Shown: one piece after another, positions 1 to 12,842 of the stretch | Layout of the letters: the number at the start of each line of letters is the position of its first letter | Numbering within the stretch: position 1 is the first letter of the stretch | Assembly (NCBI GenBank): GCA_030737875.1 | Contig: CM060919.1 | Location: 803,813,160-803,877,159 of the forward strand | From: Allium sativum | Taxonomy: Eukaryota > Streptophyta > Magnoliopsida > Asparagales > Amaryllidaceae | Direction of reading: 5' to 3' | Length of the DNA: 64,000 nucleotides | Notes under the pieces: model-generated | Database searches by the model: none | What the model saw: only the letters and a program-made list of their open reading frames with translations | Told to the model about the DNA's origin: nothing | Position numbers and translations under genes: made by a program

Positions 1-930
1 TCGATCGTAGGTTCAAATCAATTTGGGGGCAAATAGAAAATGGGGGGAGGGGTTGTAAAAATGGTTTTATATTTTATTTATTTATTATTTTTCTTCCAAA
101 AAGGTTGACTTTATCTGCGAACTCCAAACGAGATCCAACGACTATCGCCTCTAGCTAATCACCCCCATTCCGGACACAATGGGATATGTCCTATAAGCCA
201 ATTCGACAATTTCCGCTAAAAATAAAAAATTAAACATTCAATATTCAATTCGAATGTACATTTTAAATTATTGGGGCCACATACAGACTCCAAAAATTCC
301 ATAAAAATTAATCTAGCTTTGTTTTGATGATACGGTTCTAACAAAACCAATTTCATCGAATTTGGAGACCGTTTGAAAAATGGTCGTTTTCCAGTCGGTT
401 AAATTCAAACTGAATTGACCAAACACATTTAAATTCACCACGTTCGCATATTGATTCCGAAAATTCTGGTAATTGGAATCTAGAGATAATTTGACATTCT
501 GAATCCAACAAAAGTGGTTCCATTGCTAACGGAGGTCGTCTGCAAAATGGCTATTTTAAGGGCTATATTTTCATAGCGACTATTCTGAATTTTCAACAAG
601 ACATAACTTTTTATTCCCGCTATGAAATTTGGATTTTTCAGATTTGTTGGAAAGATATTTTCAAACAGATTCAAATATTTCTGATTTTACTAAAATCCAA
701 TTTATTTTGAATCTTGTACATTCATTTGAAATTTGAAATCGAATTTTCAAACTACCGCGCCATTTCAATTCCTTTTATAATTAAAATAAATATTTATTAT
801 TCTAACTTCAATTCAAATAAATATATACGTTCTAATTCTATTCAAAATAAATTTCTAGTTATTATTATTTAAAATGATTCATTTTAAATATTCGAAATTC
901 AATAAAATTGCCAAAATAAAATTATTAAAT
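1..930 (-). repeat. Old family C LTR, beginning part (minus strand), continues off the window
   Basis: On the minus strand this matches the first part of the family C LTRs at 19323 and 27401. It carries the same blocks, for example the 'tttcatagcgggaatcaaaa' region and the 'actaccgcgccattt' block near 750. The exact LTR start (TGTAAYAACCC) is missing: compared with the parallel junction at 50150-50230, a short deletion near 925-945 removes the LTR/internal border and the polypurine tract. It contains no gene; the short ORFs are not conserved as proteins. Confidence 0.8.
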
Positions 931-1454
931 TGGTTCTAATTTCTTTTTGTCCTCGAAAAGGAATGGGGCTGAAAGTTGTTTAACTAACCAACTCAACTTT
1001 CATTCTAGCTTTCATTCTTCAACTTTTCAGTTTCTAAGAATTTTCTAATTTCTCAAAAATTTGTCTGACACCCTAAATTTTCGAAAAATTTCACCATAAG
1101 CTCCCTTGTACGGGGAACATTGGGAAAATCCCCAAACCACCACACAGGCCCTCTCATCTCAAAAAGAAAAAGTCAAGCGATTAGCCAATCGGCTCATAAA
1201 ATCATCCAAACCCAACAAATTAGTAAACAAGTACCTATTTGTCGGGCATACAATTTTATTCCCCTGCTTAGCTTCCCTGCTATGACATGTTTAATGTATA
1301 TACATGTATATGCATGCTATTTCAAACAATTTTCCAACTTAGTACAATATTTGATTCAATTTGGCTTAATGGTTCAAATTTTTAATTAATCAACCAATAA
1401 TCTAACAACACAATCAGCAATCAATTAGTTGATTATCTTTTCAAATTCATAATT

Positions 1455-1486
<32 letters not shown>

Positions 1487-1963
1487 TCCATTTATGATGC
1501 CAAATCACAACAAATAAATCCTATCAAATTTTGGTTCTCACACCAATCAATTGGAAATTTATAGACATCCCACTTTCGAAACTCGAACTGCTGATGCTAC
1601 ATAATCATCAACAGAATCATCTCCGGGCGACTAGAGTGTGATTCTATATCTATTCAATATATTAAAACTTTGAATATACGTTTGCAAGGCGTACATCCAA
1701 AATCTTTATATACTCGATTTCCCAAATTCAACATAAAATAAATACTCAAATACGTATAATATGCTTTAAATTTTCAAAACAAAATTCATTTTCATTTTTA
1801 TTTTAAAAACACTACTCTTCACACTCGTTCTAGGATACTGCTGATCCTATCTCTAACGAGTCATTCTTATTAGATATTGCTAATCCAATCTCTAATAAAT
1901 TCTTACGTTTGGTTCTAATGTGCCTTGTTCTCGAGCTTTGTAAACCAAAGCTCTCATACCAAC
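931..1963 (-). mobile_element. Old family C internal region (non-coding), with primer site
   Basis: On the minus strand this is the internal segment between two family C LTRs. It aligns in order with 26359-27400 of the young copy: primer site, non-coding middle, and the sequence next to the polypurine tract. The primer site is at 1961 down to about 1944 and reads TGGTATGAGAGC, one change from the initiator tRNA-Met complement TGGTATCAGAGC. There is a (TA)n run at about 1459-1484. No gag or pol motif is visible, so the internal region was already non-coding in this old copy. Confidence 0.75.
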
Positions 1964-4710
1964 TGAGATAGCCCGACGAAATCCGGTAGGCTTTACAACC
2001 ATCCCTTCATCCCCCAAAGCAACAAGTAATGCCCACCGTGACTCCCAGATGATCCCCCAGTCTGCCTTGTTTTACGGCCAGCCTCTCTACTGATTTTACC
2101 AATCCTAAGCAGGGGCATGTGGGGGTAAGAGCCCACTGTTCACCACCAAACCACATGGCGAGAACCCCCTATCATGCTGCACCCTATTACCAGGCATGCC
2201 AAACAAGGACTGGTGTAAGAACTAAAACAGTTATTAAATTTTTACTTTAAAAATATAGTATATCAAGGGACCAAGCCATATAACACGGAATGAGTTTCTT
2301 CCCAAGAATACCAGTGCATAAACAGTGCAATGCTTTTTCAAAAAATGAAGCTATTATAAGACTCAGGTCCCATCACACAATGCAACGCAAGTCGGAGGAT
2401 AGAGGTTTCCCTTATAATATCCAAACATGCTTGATACGTTATAAAACAAATCATTTGATACTATTACAGTGTAAAGTGTATGAAAACAACTTCAAATATA
2501 AATGTATCAATCATAGACGGCATAGTGCCTCATCCCACTATGTCGCCATACTCGGCTCTACAAATAAAACCGAATGTCACGCATTGGAAATTGGATTTCT
2601 GTCATGATTCTAGGCAAGAGATGTACTCCTTTCCACTTCGAGACACTCTAGCAAATGCCTCGGGACTACACACTCTGGGCAACCCTTGAATCCTCTAAGG
2701 CTGGTCCTCCCTTACGTTTGAGGATTAATTATTCCTGAACACACGTTTCGCGGTCCTATAGGACCTATCCATCGGCTCCGTAGTAACCGATATATCTGAG
2801 GCGCCTCGCATTCCAACAACCACATAGGTAAAAATATAAAAATGTAAGGGCTTGCAAAACCCCGACACCACCTATAGCTAGAAAGAAACATCATATCCTC
2901 CTTGGGTCCCTTATCCTGTTTTTAACTCATACCGAGGTGTGAGGCTCGCAAATTAACGCTATACACAAAGCTATGCTATATTAAAGCCGTGCTTTGATCA
3001 TCAACCACAAGACTCTGCTTTTCAACAGAAGCCTTGATCATTTGCATCTCAGCATGCCACATAGGCAATTCACGCCATGCGACTGATGTCTATTGATATA
3101 TAACCTCTGAGCTCGTACGTCTCAGAGAAGGACGTTAAGCAAGAGAATAAATTCTCCGCCGCCAAACAGATATATATTTGATAGAAATCAATCAACATAG
3201 AATAAAATCCAATGTCAGACACACATCCATTTACAAGTTCGCTCTGGGTCTGAACGAAACCGGAGGCACCTTATTCCTCGTCCCATATGTCCAATATATG
3301 AGAGAGGTCCTCGCATATCCGGTCGATCTCCAAGTACGTCTGGACGATCACCACTTATTACCTCGTCTTGGGTGCACAGCCCAATTAAGACATCAGTAAT
3401 CATCCAAATGATGTGAAGACCTCCGATCTTCAACCACCGTCTTCATCGTCGACTTATCGTCAATCAGTTATTCAGAATGGGTATAAACCCGACATTTCCG
3501 AATAACTCACATACATATTAAACAAGTGTTATTAAAATACAACACACGCATCATTCCAATTCTGAATATTCTTTTATTCAAATATTCACATCTTTAGGGA
3601 TATGTTCCCATTAATTTTATCAAAGAAAAATTCTTTAAAATTTATTCTTTAATCTTCCTTTGGATATCATTCAAACCATATTAAGGTTTTCCAAACTAGT
3701 CGGAATTAACACACCTTACCGAAGTAATCATTTATTTAATTTCCCAATCCCAACCTGTTCATCCTATGGAGCTAAACTGGTATTACTCTATTACTAACAC
3801 CATGGTGTTATCGGTAAATTTAATTACCATTTCACGTTCAAATCTAATTAAAGATTTAACTATCGCTAGGAGCAAAACTGGTGATAATCCATTCTCGATC
3901 ATTTCCCAAATTTGATAATTTAAATTATCAATTCCCATTTCAATCTAATTAAAGATTCATTAAACCTCCACTTAATTTTAATCTTCCCAAAAATCAATAT
4001 TAATTATTATTTAACTTTGGAAACACAAACATGCTGCATCAACAATCTACACCATACTATTGATTTCTGCCTATATATAACCTCTAAGCATGTACGTCTT
4101 AGAGAAGGGTGTTAAGCAAGAGAATAAATTCTCCGCCACCAAACAGATATATATTTAGCAGAGATCAGCCATACAGTTCAAAATACAATGACAGACATGT
4201 ACTCCTGGCTTTAACTAGGTTAAAGAAATATTGTCATTTAAAACACAGTTCACGATAAACCCAAATCACATTCCATTAATGGAATCTTCACGGAAAATAA
4301 GTCAATATATAATCGATATCAATTTCTGTATCCGACTAATAACATAAATGGAATAACGACAAAGCCTTTTAAATTCCATATATATTAACAGTCTTCCTCC
4401 ACAGAAGCTCATTTCGATTATTATCAAATTGAATTCCGTTCAATTCCAATTTAATACATTAAATTGGAAAACTTTACTTTGGAAAATTCCAGTTAAATCT
4501 TAATAAAAGATTTATAAATTCCAAATCACATTTAACTATAAATCGGATTAAAGAACGAATGTCGTTAAAAACACAGTTCACAACAAACCCAATTCACATT
4601 CCATTTTCAATTCCAATTAAATGTTAACTAATTGGTAATTCTTCTTTAGATCTTAATTAAAGATTTATTATTTTCACACCGGGTTTAAGAACGATGTTAA
4701 TAAAGACACC
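1964..4710 (-). repeat. Old family C LTR, distal half (minus strand), cut by element A
   Basis: This matches, in reverse, the second half of the family C LTR (about 24250-26000). Shared blocks include the 'cccatcacacaatgcaacgcaa' region near 2370, the block near 3130-3180, and the sequence around 3466-3490. The stretch 1985-2208 has no counterpart in the young copy and may be a subfamily-specific LTR end. A block of about 95 bp around 3085-3180 appears again in altered form at 4068-4165. The LTR is interrupted after 4710 by element A and resumes at 46757. The combined length of about 6.2 kb is close to the 7.0 kb of the young copy. Confidence 0.8.
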
Positions 4711-5968
4711 TGTTAATCCCTCAAAAAATCCATACGCACATGGAGCAAAGAATGCGGAATGGATATCATCAGGGTCGGTCGTACATGATATTATCCAAGG
4801 CACTTAAACGACTCACAATGGATAGAATGCAACCACACAGAGAAAGATCCAAGTATCAAACCCAAGACAAATCAAGTCGACTAGTACGACCGAAGAAGAT
4901 GGCACGATATGTTATGAGAAATGCGGCTCAATAGAGATAAGGATCGTACATTCTGTAAAGCCGCCCACAGCAACGAAGCACGCTTGATCTAATATCAAAG
5001 ATCGGTCGCACGCATCAAGACAGGAGTCAAGATCGCACGTATATTTAACAACTGCTCATGAATTGCAACTCTTATCACTCGACACTCGAATCAGAAACCC
5101 ATTGGTAGGTCGTATACTAACTCCTAGATAGAGCACATTCACATCTCAAAGTTGCAAGTCTCAGTCGGTCGCCTCTAGACTAATGAAGATCGTTGCTCGC
5201 TAACTCAAATCAGACACAACCACATTAAGGAACTATGATTGGTCGTTCTTTCATCTCGCCATCAAGAAAATCAGATATCTACTCATCGAATGCTAGAAAT
5301 AGACGCGACCGAAGTGCACCAACCGAAGTCACTTGCTTAACTACTCAAGACACTTGCTCCATTGAGTCGCTTGCACATGATAATTGAATACAGCCACGGA
5401 CAGCTGGCTACAGCTAGCTAGTGGCATGACTGTAATTAACAGAATGAGCGATTTGTAGCCTGCATAAACGGATTTCAAGTCATTCCCAGAAGGAAGCTCA
5501 CCTATAAATACCCCATGGACGCCAACATAGAGGGGATCCAATCTTTGAAACCACGAAGTGCTGCTAAATTCTATTTGGCCATGGCGTCAAGTACAATCTT
5601 GTGATCAAGGAAAACGAAGGCGTCCTCCTTCTCAATCATTCATCCATCCTTCTTCTCCTCAAATTCTACATTCTCTTGTATAATTCCAAGATTGAAATAT
5701 ATAAACGAGGGTATATTGAGTGAATATAGAGATGTATGAAAAGAGATAATTGATGTATTTTGTAGTCCTCATTATAAGATTGGAAATCATCTTCACAGTG
5801 GACGTAGCCCTAATTAACTGCTGAACCACTCTAAATCTCGTCTCTACTTTACCTTTTTCGCATTTTTCATTTTCAATTTCTGATTAAACACGGTTCCACT
5901 TATTTCTTACCGTATTGGTGAAGTACAGTTTTAGTACCTTGGTGTTTAGACCAATTTTGGTGTAAACA
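4711..5968 (+). repeat. Element A 5' LTR
   Basis: This 1,258-bp direct repeat pairs with 45498-46756. It starts TGTTAATCCCTC and ends GTAAACA, three bases before the primer site. The two LTRs are clearly alike but carry many scattered substitutions and small indels, which fits an old insertion. The U3 part upstream of the TATA box holds several CGGTCG/CGACCG motifs (for example 4773-4781, 5003-5008, 5166-5171, 4887-4892, 5306-5311). Confidence 0.93.
5503..5510 (+). promoter_or_regulatory. TATA box of the element A 5' LTR
   Basis: TATAAATA in a GC-flanked context lies about 790 bp into the LTR. It is conserved in the 3' LTR at 46290-46297. This suggests a transcription start near 5535 and U3 of about 0.8 kb. 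Activity is inferred, not shown. Confidence 0.6.
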
Positions 5969-5971
5969 TTT

Positions 5972-5990
5972 TGGCGCCCACCGTGGGGTC
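5972..5990 (+). other. Primer binding site of element A (tRNA-Lys)
   Basis: TGGCGCCCACCGTGGGGTC follows the LTR end after three bases. It is complementary to the 3' end of plant tRNA-Lys(CTT), including the CCA tail. This differs from the initiator-Met site of B, C and D and fits a Tat-type element. Confidence 0.85.
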
Positions 5991-6062
5991 GTGTTCTTAA
6001 TTTACCTTTCGTAGTTCAGCAATCTAAAAAAATAATTCAAAAACGCTTTCTCCTTTGAAACC

Positions 6063-7740
6063 ATGGTCGGATCAAAGAAAAGCGGCAAATCTACTAAGGT
6101 TACTACGATCAGTGAGGATGATAATGCTAACGAAGCTACACCTCAAATCTTGAATCAAGGGGCAGGGGACACCCTAAGCCATCTATAACGCGAGATGAAT
6201 TGAATGTGGTGGTAACCGGCCTGAACGAAAAAATGGATAATACAATGAAGATGATAATGGAAAGGTTTGATGTCCTGATTAATGTTCAAGCCAATTTGTT
6301 ACCATCAAATACTGTGGTTAATCCTGGCAAGAAAGAGGACCCATCAGCCTCAGACCTTGGACGACCTCACAACCTAGTGGGAGATAGGGGAGAGGCCGGC
6401 GTTGAGGATCCTAAGGCCAGATCTCCACAGCACAAAGAAGAATATACGACTCGGACTATCGTAAGTCCCACTAACGTAACATCCCTCAAAATGGATGCAA
6501 GGCGCCGAAGCTCAAACCGTGGTCGCGTTGATAAATACATCAGTGCTGATCCCGATGAACAAACAGGTGATGAGAGGCGCATCACGGACATGATCCAGCG
6601 AATAATGAAGGAGAAGGCTACCCGAGAAGATGAGGAGAAAGAATGGGAGTTTTGCCCCCAGCAAAAATCCGTTCACAGAGTAAATCCATCAAGCAAAATT
6701 CCCGAAGAAATTTATACCCCCAACAATAGCACCATATAGCAGAGTTAGAGATCCAACCATTTTTCTATTCAAGTACGACCAGCACATGAATGGAGATAGG
6801 GCCACTGATGAAATCAAGTGCTTATACTTTCCCGTGTGCCTGGACTGTGTGGCCTCACTATGGTTCACCAGACTTCCACCTAGATGTATCGACCAGTTTG
6901 TTGATCTGGCAAGGAGATTTCAAGATCAATTCCGATTACAAACCACCAAGACAAGGGATGTAATGTCATTATGCGAAATGGAATAGAAGCATGGGGAAAC
7001 CATCAGAGCTTTCCTTACACGCTTCCATGTTGCAGCAGTGGAGGTCATAGAACCAGAACCTTGGTACTTACTAGCAGCCCTGAAAGGAGCTATCGATAAG
7101 AAGTCAGAATTTGGAAAGTGGCTCAAGATGAAGAAACCAAAAACTTTGAAGAAATTTTACAAAAAACCAGAGGAATACATGAGTGTGGAGGATGAAGCTC
7201 CAAGTGTCCAGAAGCCTATAGAAAGTAACGCCGCCAGAGAAGGAAAGAGCAATGAGTCCAGGGTCGAGCAGAAGAGCGATGCAGGACAAAAGAGGGGAAA
7301 CAATGAGAGGGATAGCAAAGCTTATAAGAAGACGCGGTTGTACAAACCATCCGAGCTAACCCTCCTAAACGAAACCCCAGAAAGAATTTACCAAGCCGCA
7401 AAGGACTCAGGCATTTTTCTCGAGATGAAGCCGCAGAAGGTAACTGAGCAGCAGGCAAATTCTAGAAAATTCTGCCGGTTTCGTAGCCAACCAAGGCACA
7501 GCACCAACGAATGCCGACACCTGAAGAGTTTAATTGAAGAACTCATCAGGAAGAACCGACTCCAGCAGTATGTGAAAAATCCCCAAAGTACTCCAGCTGT
7601 GCAAGGACATAACAATGCGGCTAGCCAGCCCAACTCGAGTGAAGAAGCCCAAGTACCAGTCGACTCAAGGCCAGTAATCAATATGATATTTGGAGGTCCC
7701 ACCCGGCTGGGAACAGTTGGGCAAATATGGAAAGATACGC
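6063..7740 (+). pseudogene. gag: Element A gag (broken)
   Basis: Gag is the capsid/nucleocapsid polyprotein of the retrotransposon particle. The ATG at 6063 begins a lysine-rich N-terminus that hits a stop at 6186-6188. The reading continues in another frame from about 6180 to 6739. A further shift leads into the capsid-like part (about 6740-7200), with an 'LWFTRLPP' motif typical of Tat gag and a TAG at 6984-6986 in the middle. The C-terminal part (7038-7751) is basic and has a zinc-knuckle-like CRF...H...NEC pattern near 7470-7520. It ends in 'INMIFGGPTR', the usual Tat bridge to protease. At least two frameshifts and two stops make it a pseudogene. Confidence 0.85.
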
Positions 7741-8341
7741 TAATGGATTGAAGGATGCCACGGAAGAGGAAGGATGCATGATCTTGAACAACGAGCTTCT
7801 GATGAAAATGCTCAAAACCTCGACCGAGGATGTGATATACAGAGATAAAGATGCGGAAGGTTTAATTACACCAACTGTCGATGCCATGGTGATCACAATT
7901 GGTCTCGGACCTGTGGTGGTAAAAAGGGTTCTAGTGGACACGGGGGCATCAGTTAATGTGATTTTTATAAACACTTTCCAAAAGATGAATCTTTGTATGG
8001 AAAAGGTGCGCGCATACCCAAATAAGATCCGCAGTTTTATAGGTCAACCAACGCAACCCATCGGAACAATAGATTTACCTGTGGAATTGGCAGATGGGGA
8101 ACGCAAGGTATCCATGGTACAAACCTTTGTCCTGATAGATGAGTTTTCATCTTACAATGCATTCCTTAGGAGGCTGACTCTTTCGGGTTTCAAGGTTGCA
8201 TTAACTCCATGGTGCTTGACCATGAAGTTTCCAACTAAAAGGGGAATTGGTAGAATTAAGGGCGACCAAATCGCTGCAAGGGACAGCTATGTGACAGAAC
8301 TAAGAGAGGCTAAGAAAAAAGAATCGGGAAAGGATGCGTAG
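7727..8341 (+). pseudogene. pol: Element A aspartic protease region
   Basis: This is the retroviral-type aspartic protease that matures Gag-Pol. The frame differs from the end of gag, so a frameshift near 7730 separates them. The catalytic motif VLVDTGASVNVIF lies at about 7930-7970, preceded by a hydrophobic strand (VVVKRVL). Downstream, 'YNAFLRR' at about 8154-8175 corresponds to the family's YNAxLGR flap-side motif, with the glycine lost. The reading stops at 8339-8341, and a short gap with stops precedes the RT part. Confidence 0.85.
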
Positions 8342-8411
8342 GCTCTTCCCGCATCCAAAACCCCCTTTATAGCAATTAAAAAAGGGTCCATGCACTGGCG
8401 AGCATAGTGGA

Positions 8412-9433
8412 GTGCAAAAAGAGATCAATCTTAGGGAAGCCAGTGCAGAGGACGAGAGGGCGACATCGGACGAAGACACAATCCTTATAGCTATAAATCC
8501 GAAGGACGCAAACCGTGTGTTGAATATAGGATCTCGGTTAAGCCCCGAATTAAAAAATCAGTTGATTGCCTTCCTAAGAGCTAACTTAGATGTGTTCGCA
8601 TGGAACCATTTCGACATGTGCGACATATCTCCAGACATTGTGGTCCATAAGCTAAACATTGACCCGCACATTCCGACTATCAAACAAAAAAGGAGAACCC
8701 ATGGGCCGGAGAGGTTGCGCCCTTAAAAGAAGAAATTGACAGATTAATGGAGAATGGTTTTATTAGAGAATCTACCTACCCGAAATGGGTATCCAACCTG
8801 GTGCTCGTGAAGAAATCAAACGGTAAATGGCGGGTCTTCGTAGATTATTCAGACCTGAATAAAGCTTGTCCGAAAGATAGTTTCCCCCTTCCCAGAATCG
8901 ACCAATTGGTGGATTCTACTACCGGTCACGAGTTTCTATCTTTCATGGATGCATATTCCGGCTATAATCAAATCATGATGTATGGTCCGGACCAGGAAGA
9001 CACAAGTTTCATTACTGATTTCAGTTTATATTGCTATAAGGTGATGCCATTTGGTGTAAAAAACGTAGGAGCAAATTATCAGTGACTGGTAAATGCTATG
9101 TTCAAAAAGCATATCGGTAGGACGATGGAAGTCTATGTCGATGACATGTTGGTTAAGTCAAAGAGAGCAATAGACCATTTGGAAGACTTAGCCCGAATAT
9201 TCGATATCTTACACCAATATGGCATGAAGTTGAATCCCATGAATTGTTCTTTTGGAGTTAGTTCGGGCAAGTTCCTTGGGTCCATGGTCAACGCTATAGG
9301 TATAGAAGCTAATCCAGCCAAAATATCAGCTTTGAGAGAAATGTGTGCCCCAGGTACCAAGAAGGAACTTCAGTGTTTGAATGGGAAGATCGCAGCCTTT
9401 AATCACTTTATATCTAGGGCTCGATGCCCTTAG
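8412..9433 (+). pseudogene. pol: Element A reverse transcriptase (broken)
   Basis: This RNA-dependent DNA polymerase of Ty3/gypsy type comes in pieces. The N-terminal linker (8412-8726) has 'DVFAW' and ends at a stop. A shifted frame (8747-9085) then carries the fingers/palm motifs 'VLVKKSNGKWR', 'VDYSDLNKACPKD', 'LSFMDAYSGYNQI' and 'MPFGVKN'. A TGA at 9083-9085 is followed in the same frame by the catalytic YVDDMLVKS (about 9133-9160) and the thumb region ('KFLGSMV'). The active-site aspartates are still readable. The frameshift and stops rule out function. Confidence 0.9.
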
Positions 9434-9950
9434 AAAAGGAAAGAAAGAGATACAGTGGACCCCTGAATGTCAAAAACCGTTTGAGGAATTGATCCAACAC
9501 CTGGCAACACCACCTATGCTATTAAAGCCTAATGACGGAGAGAACTTGTTTCTGTACCTGGCGGTTTCCGCCCATGCCTTAAGCGCAACATTGATCAGAG
9601 AAGATTTGAAGGTACACAAACTAGTCTATTACATCAGCAAGAGGCTATCTGGAGCAGAGCTTAATTAACCAAAACTTGAAAAACTTGCTTATTGTTTGCT
9701 TATTGCATCAAAGAAACTTTGGCCCTATTTTCAGGCTCATCCCATCAGGATTCTCACACGCCAGCCTCTGAGGCAAGTTCTGTCCCGACCGGAAACCACC
9801 AGAAGATTATTAAAATGGAATATAGAGTTCAGTCAATATGACATTACGTATCATCCTCGGAAAGAAATCAACGGACAAGCACTTGCTGAATTTATCACAG
9901 AGCTTACCGACCAAGGGGAGGTAAAGAAGGAAGATGATGTTGAAACTAAT
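9434..9950 (+). pseudogene. pol: Element A first RNase H domain (broken)
   Basis: This is the connection and RNase H that usually follow gypsy RT. 'IQWTPECQKPFEEL' (about 9450-9490), 'LFLYLAVSAHALSATLIRE' and 'VYYISKRL' are readable before a TAA at 9666-9668. The same frame resumes with a tether-like segment that includes 'YDITYHPRKEINGQALAEF'. The frame changes relative to RT near 9433. Confidence 0.85.
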
Positions 9951-10600
9951 ATCCAGTGGAAATTATTCGTAGATGGGGTATCGAACGGTCGCTATTCTAT
10001 GGCAGGGGTAGTTCTTGAAACCCCTGAGGGAAGATCCTTATGCTATGCATTAAGGCTAGAATTTTCGCCAACCAACAACGAAGCTGAGTATGAAGCCCTT
10101 ATCGCGGGAATAAAGCTAGCAAAAGAATTGCAAATAAAAACTATACAAATCTTCAACGACTCTCAGCTCGTAGTATGCCAGATTATGGGAGAATTCCAAC
10201 CAAAATGGGTAACTTGCCAGATTATCTTTCCAAAGCCTTGGAATTATTGGAAGCTTTCAAGCATTACACCATATCTCATATTCCTAGAGAGGAAAATACT
10301 AAAGCCGATTCATTAGTCAAATACGCAAGCACAGGAGATGCACAGCTAATGGGGTTAGTTCTAGTGGAAGTCCTTTCCAGCCCGAGCACAAAGCAGACTG
10401 AAATGGATTGGATCATGAAAACAACTGATGAGTCAAATTCATTGATGTCGCCAATTAAAGAATATCTCGTAACTGGGCACTCCCGGCTGAAGACAAACTC
10501 CGAACAAAGATTTTGCGAAAAGCTCCCTTATACCTTATTCAGGATGGACGACTATATAGATGGGGATTTTCTACACTTTTACTTCGTTGTGTTATAGAAA
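9951..10600 (+). pseudogene. pol: Element A second (Tat-type) RNase H domain
   Basis: A second RNase H begins with 'WKLFVDGVSNG' (about 9957-9990) and continues with 'GVVLETPEG', 'NNEAEYEALIAG' (about 10075-10110) and 'NDSQLVV'. The acidic residues D, E and D are present. An additional RNase H downstream of the first is a hallmark of the Tat/Ogre lineage, which places element A. A frameshift near 10180-10200 moves the rest ('YLSKALELLEAFKHY', 'IPREENTKADSL') to another frame, ending at 10597. Confidence 0.88.
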
Positions 10601-11652
10601 AGGAGTCTAAGGCAATCATGGCGGAATTACATGAAGGGGAATGCGGAGGACATACCGATGGACAAACTTTGGCCAAGAAAATCCTATGATATGGTTACTT
10701 CTGGCCAGATATCAATAAAGATTCCACGGCCTACATAAAAAATGTGACAGGTGTCAAAGATTTGCCAAGATCCCAAGGATGCCATCCACAACCACAACCC
10801 ACATGGTCAGCCCATGGCCATTTGCTATCTAGGGCATTGACCTCATAGAAGCCTTTCCCGCTGCAAAATTCGGTTTTAAATACGCAATTGTTGTCGTTGA
10901 TTACTTTACAAAATGGGCTGAAGTAGAACCATTAGCACTATAACTTCAAAGAAAGTTATTAACTTTGTCTTGAAAAAAAATCATAGGTTTGGGATATCAC
11001 AAAAGATAATCGCAGACAACGGGACCCAATTTGAAAGTGAAGAGTTCCAAAGCTTTTGCGCCAAGTACAAAATCCAGAAAAGCTTTTCAATAGTCGCTCA
11101 TCCACAAGCGAACGGGCAGGTGGAAGCAGTAAATAAAATCATCAAGACTACCATTAAGAAACGACTAAAGAAGGCTAAAGGTGGATGGGTAGATGAACAC
11201 CCGCTGGCGTTATGGGCATATCGCACCACGCACAAAACAACAACAGGGCATACTCACTTTTCTTTATCTTATGGCTCTGAAGCTATGATACCCGTGGAGT
11301 TGGAAGTTCCTACCCATAGAAGGATACACTTTGACCTCAAAGAAAACGAGAAGCTACAGCTCGAAGCCTTCGACTAACTTGAGGAAAGAAGAAAAGAAGC
11401 GGAACTCAGAGTAGCCGCACACCAAAGAAGGGTGGCCAGGCACTTCAATTCAAAAGTAAAAATAGAACTTTTGAAATTGGAGACCTCATTCTGAAAAAGA
11501 TAATGACTGATACTGGAGTCTTCGGACCCAATTGGGAAGGACCTTATGTTATAAGTCAGAAACTCCAGGACGGAACTTTCAAATTGGCCACCACAGATGG
11601 GAACCAGATTCCACGAGCATGGAGCAACGAGCATGTTCGTCGTTATTTCTGA
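10601..11652 (+). pseudogene. pol: Element A integrase (broken)
   Basis: Integrase inserts the cDNA into the chromosome. The zinc-binding HHCC part is readable: 'LHEGECGGHTDG' near 10626 and 'CDRCQRFAK' near 10745. It contains a TGA at 10687-10689 and a Trp-to-stop TAG at 10830-10832. The catalytic core has 'VVVDYFTKWAE' (first Asp), 'IIADNGTQFES' (second Asp, about 11010) and 'GQVEAVNKIIK' (Glu, about 11115). The C-terminal part with 'GPNWEGPYVI' ends at a TGA at 11650-11652. Further stops and shifts occur near 10940 and 11375. Confidence 0.87.
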
Positions 11653-11952
11653 TAGCATGTTATTCAGATACATAGAAAATGCTGTAAAGATTTATGAAAT
11701 TTTCGCATTTTGAATGATATGCATAAAATGACTAAATATGGAGTTCTAATTACATGTACAACTCACTTATTCACATGCTCCTACTAAAAGTTGACTTCCT
11801 TGTGTAGGCAAACGAGCGACCAGGGGGCGCCAACTCGAGTAGTTCCAACTTTCATCAGGAAACACTGGATCTCTCAATACATGACCAACAAAAAGCTTAG
11901 TACCATATTAAAAGAGTCAATGCTGGAGTAAAAGCAACTCAAAAAGTCTCAC
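11653..11952 (+). other. Start of the element A 3' untranslated region, before the element B insertion
   Basis: This non-coding sequence follows the integrase stop. It continues at 43508 once element B is removed. I see no protein motif. The last five bases, CTCAC, form one side of the B target duplication. Confidence 0.75.
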
Positions 11953-12842
11953 TGTAACAACTCGGAATTTGGGGCCAATTTAAAATATTCATTTTAGAGA
12001 TTTTAAGGGTGTTTAAATAGTTGAAATGAATTATTTTAAATAAAAAATGACTAAAAATTTATTTTGATTGAATTTAGTGCGAATATATTTAATTTAATTA
12101 CAAAAGGAATTAGAAAAGGGCGTTAGTTTGAAAAGTCAAACCTGAACTTTGACTGACCACACAGGATGCAGAATAAACTGGATTTTGGTAAAACCAAAAA
12201 TATTTAGATCTGTTAATGAATATCTTTCTAATGAATTTGAAAAATCGAAGTTTCATAGCGGGAATCAAAAGTTATGGCCAAATGAATTTTCAGAAGGGCC
12301 GCTATAGAGAATATATCGTCCTTGAAAATAGACATTTTGCATACGACCTCGGAATTCGACGAAACCACTTTTGTTGGATCCGGGATGTCAGATTATGGCT
12401 AGGTTTCAAATTTCATGATTTTTGAAGTTAATATGTGAGCGTGGCAAAGGAAAATGTTTTTTGGTCAATTATAGTTAAATTGGATCGACCAGAAAATGGC
12501 CATTTTTCAAACGATCTCAGAATTCAACGAAATTAGTTTTGTTAAGACCGAATCATCAAAACATAACCAAAAATAATTTTTCCGGATTTTTCTGACTTCG
12601 TATGTGACCCTGGTAAAATTAGAAAGTACGTTCGAATTTAATATTAAAGAATTAATTTGAAAATAAAGAAAACATACTGTAAACTTCAGAATTGGACTTT
12701 GGCAATAGCACCATCGCGTTCAAAAGGCGTCAAAACCTATTGATCGACAGTTGTTGGGCTTCGTTTGGAGATCGGACGGAAAAACCCTAATTTCTAGAAT
12801 TAATTAAATTAAAAAATAAAATAAAATACCCTAGAAATACCG

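Noticed and set aside
12216..12425. ORFs in the proximal LTRs of B and C (12216-12425, 27761-28060, 37879-38154)
   Set aside because: They share DNA-level LTR similarity, differ in length and frame between copies, and lie upstream of the inferred transcription start.
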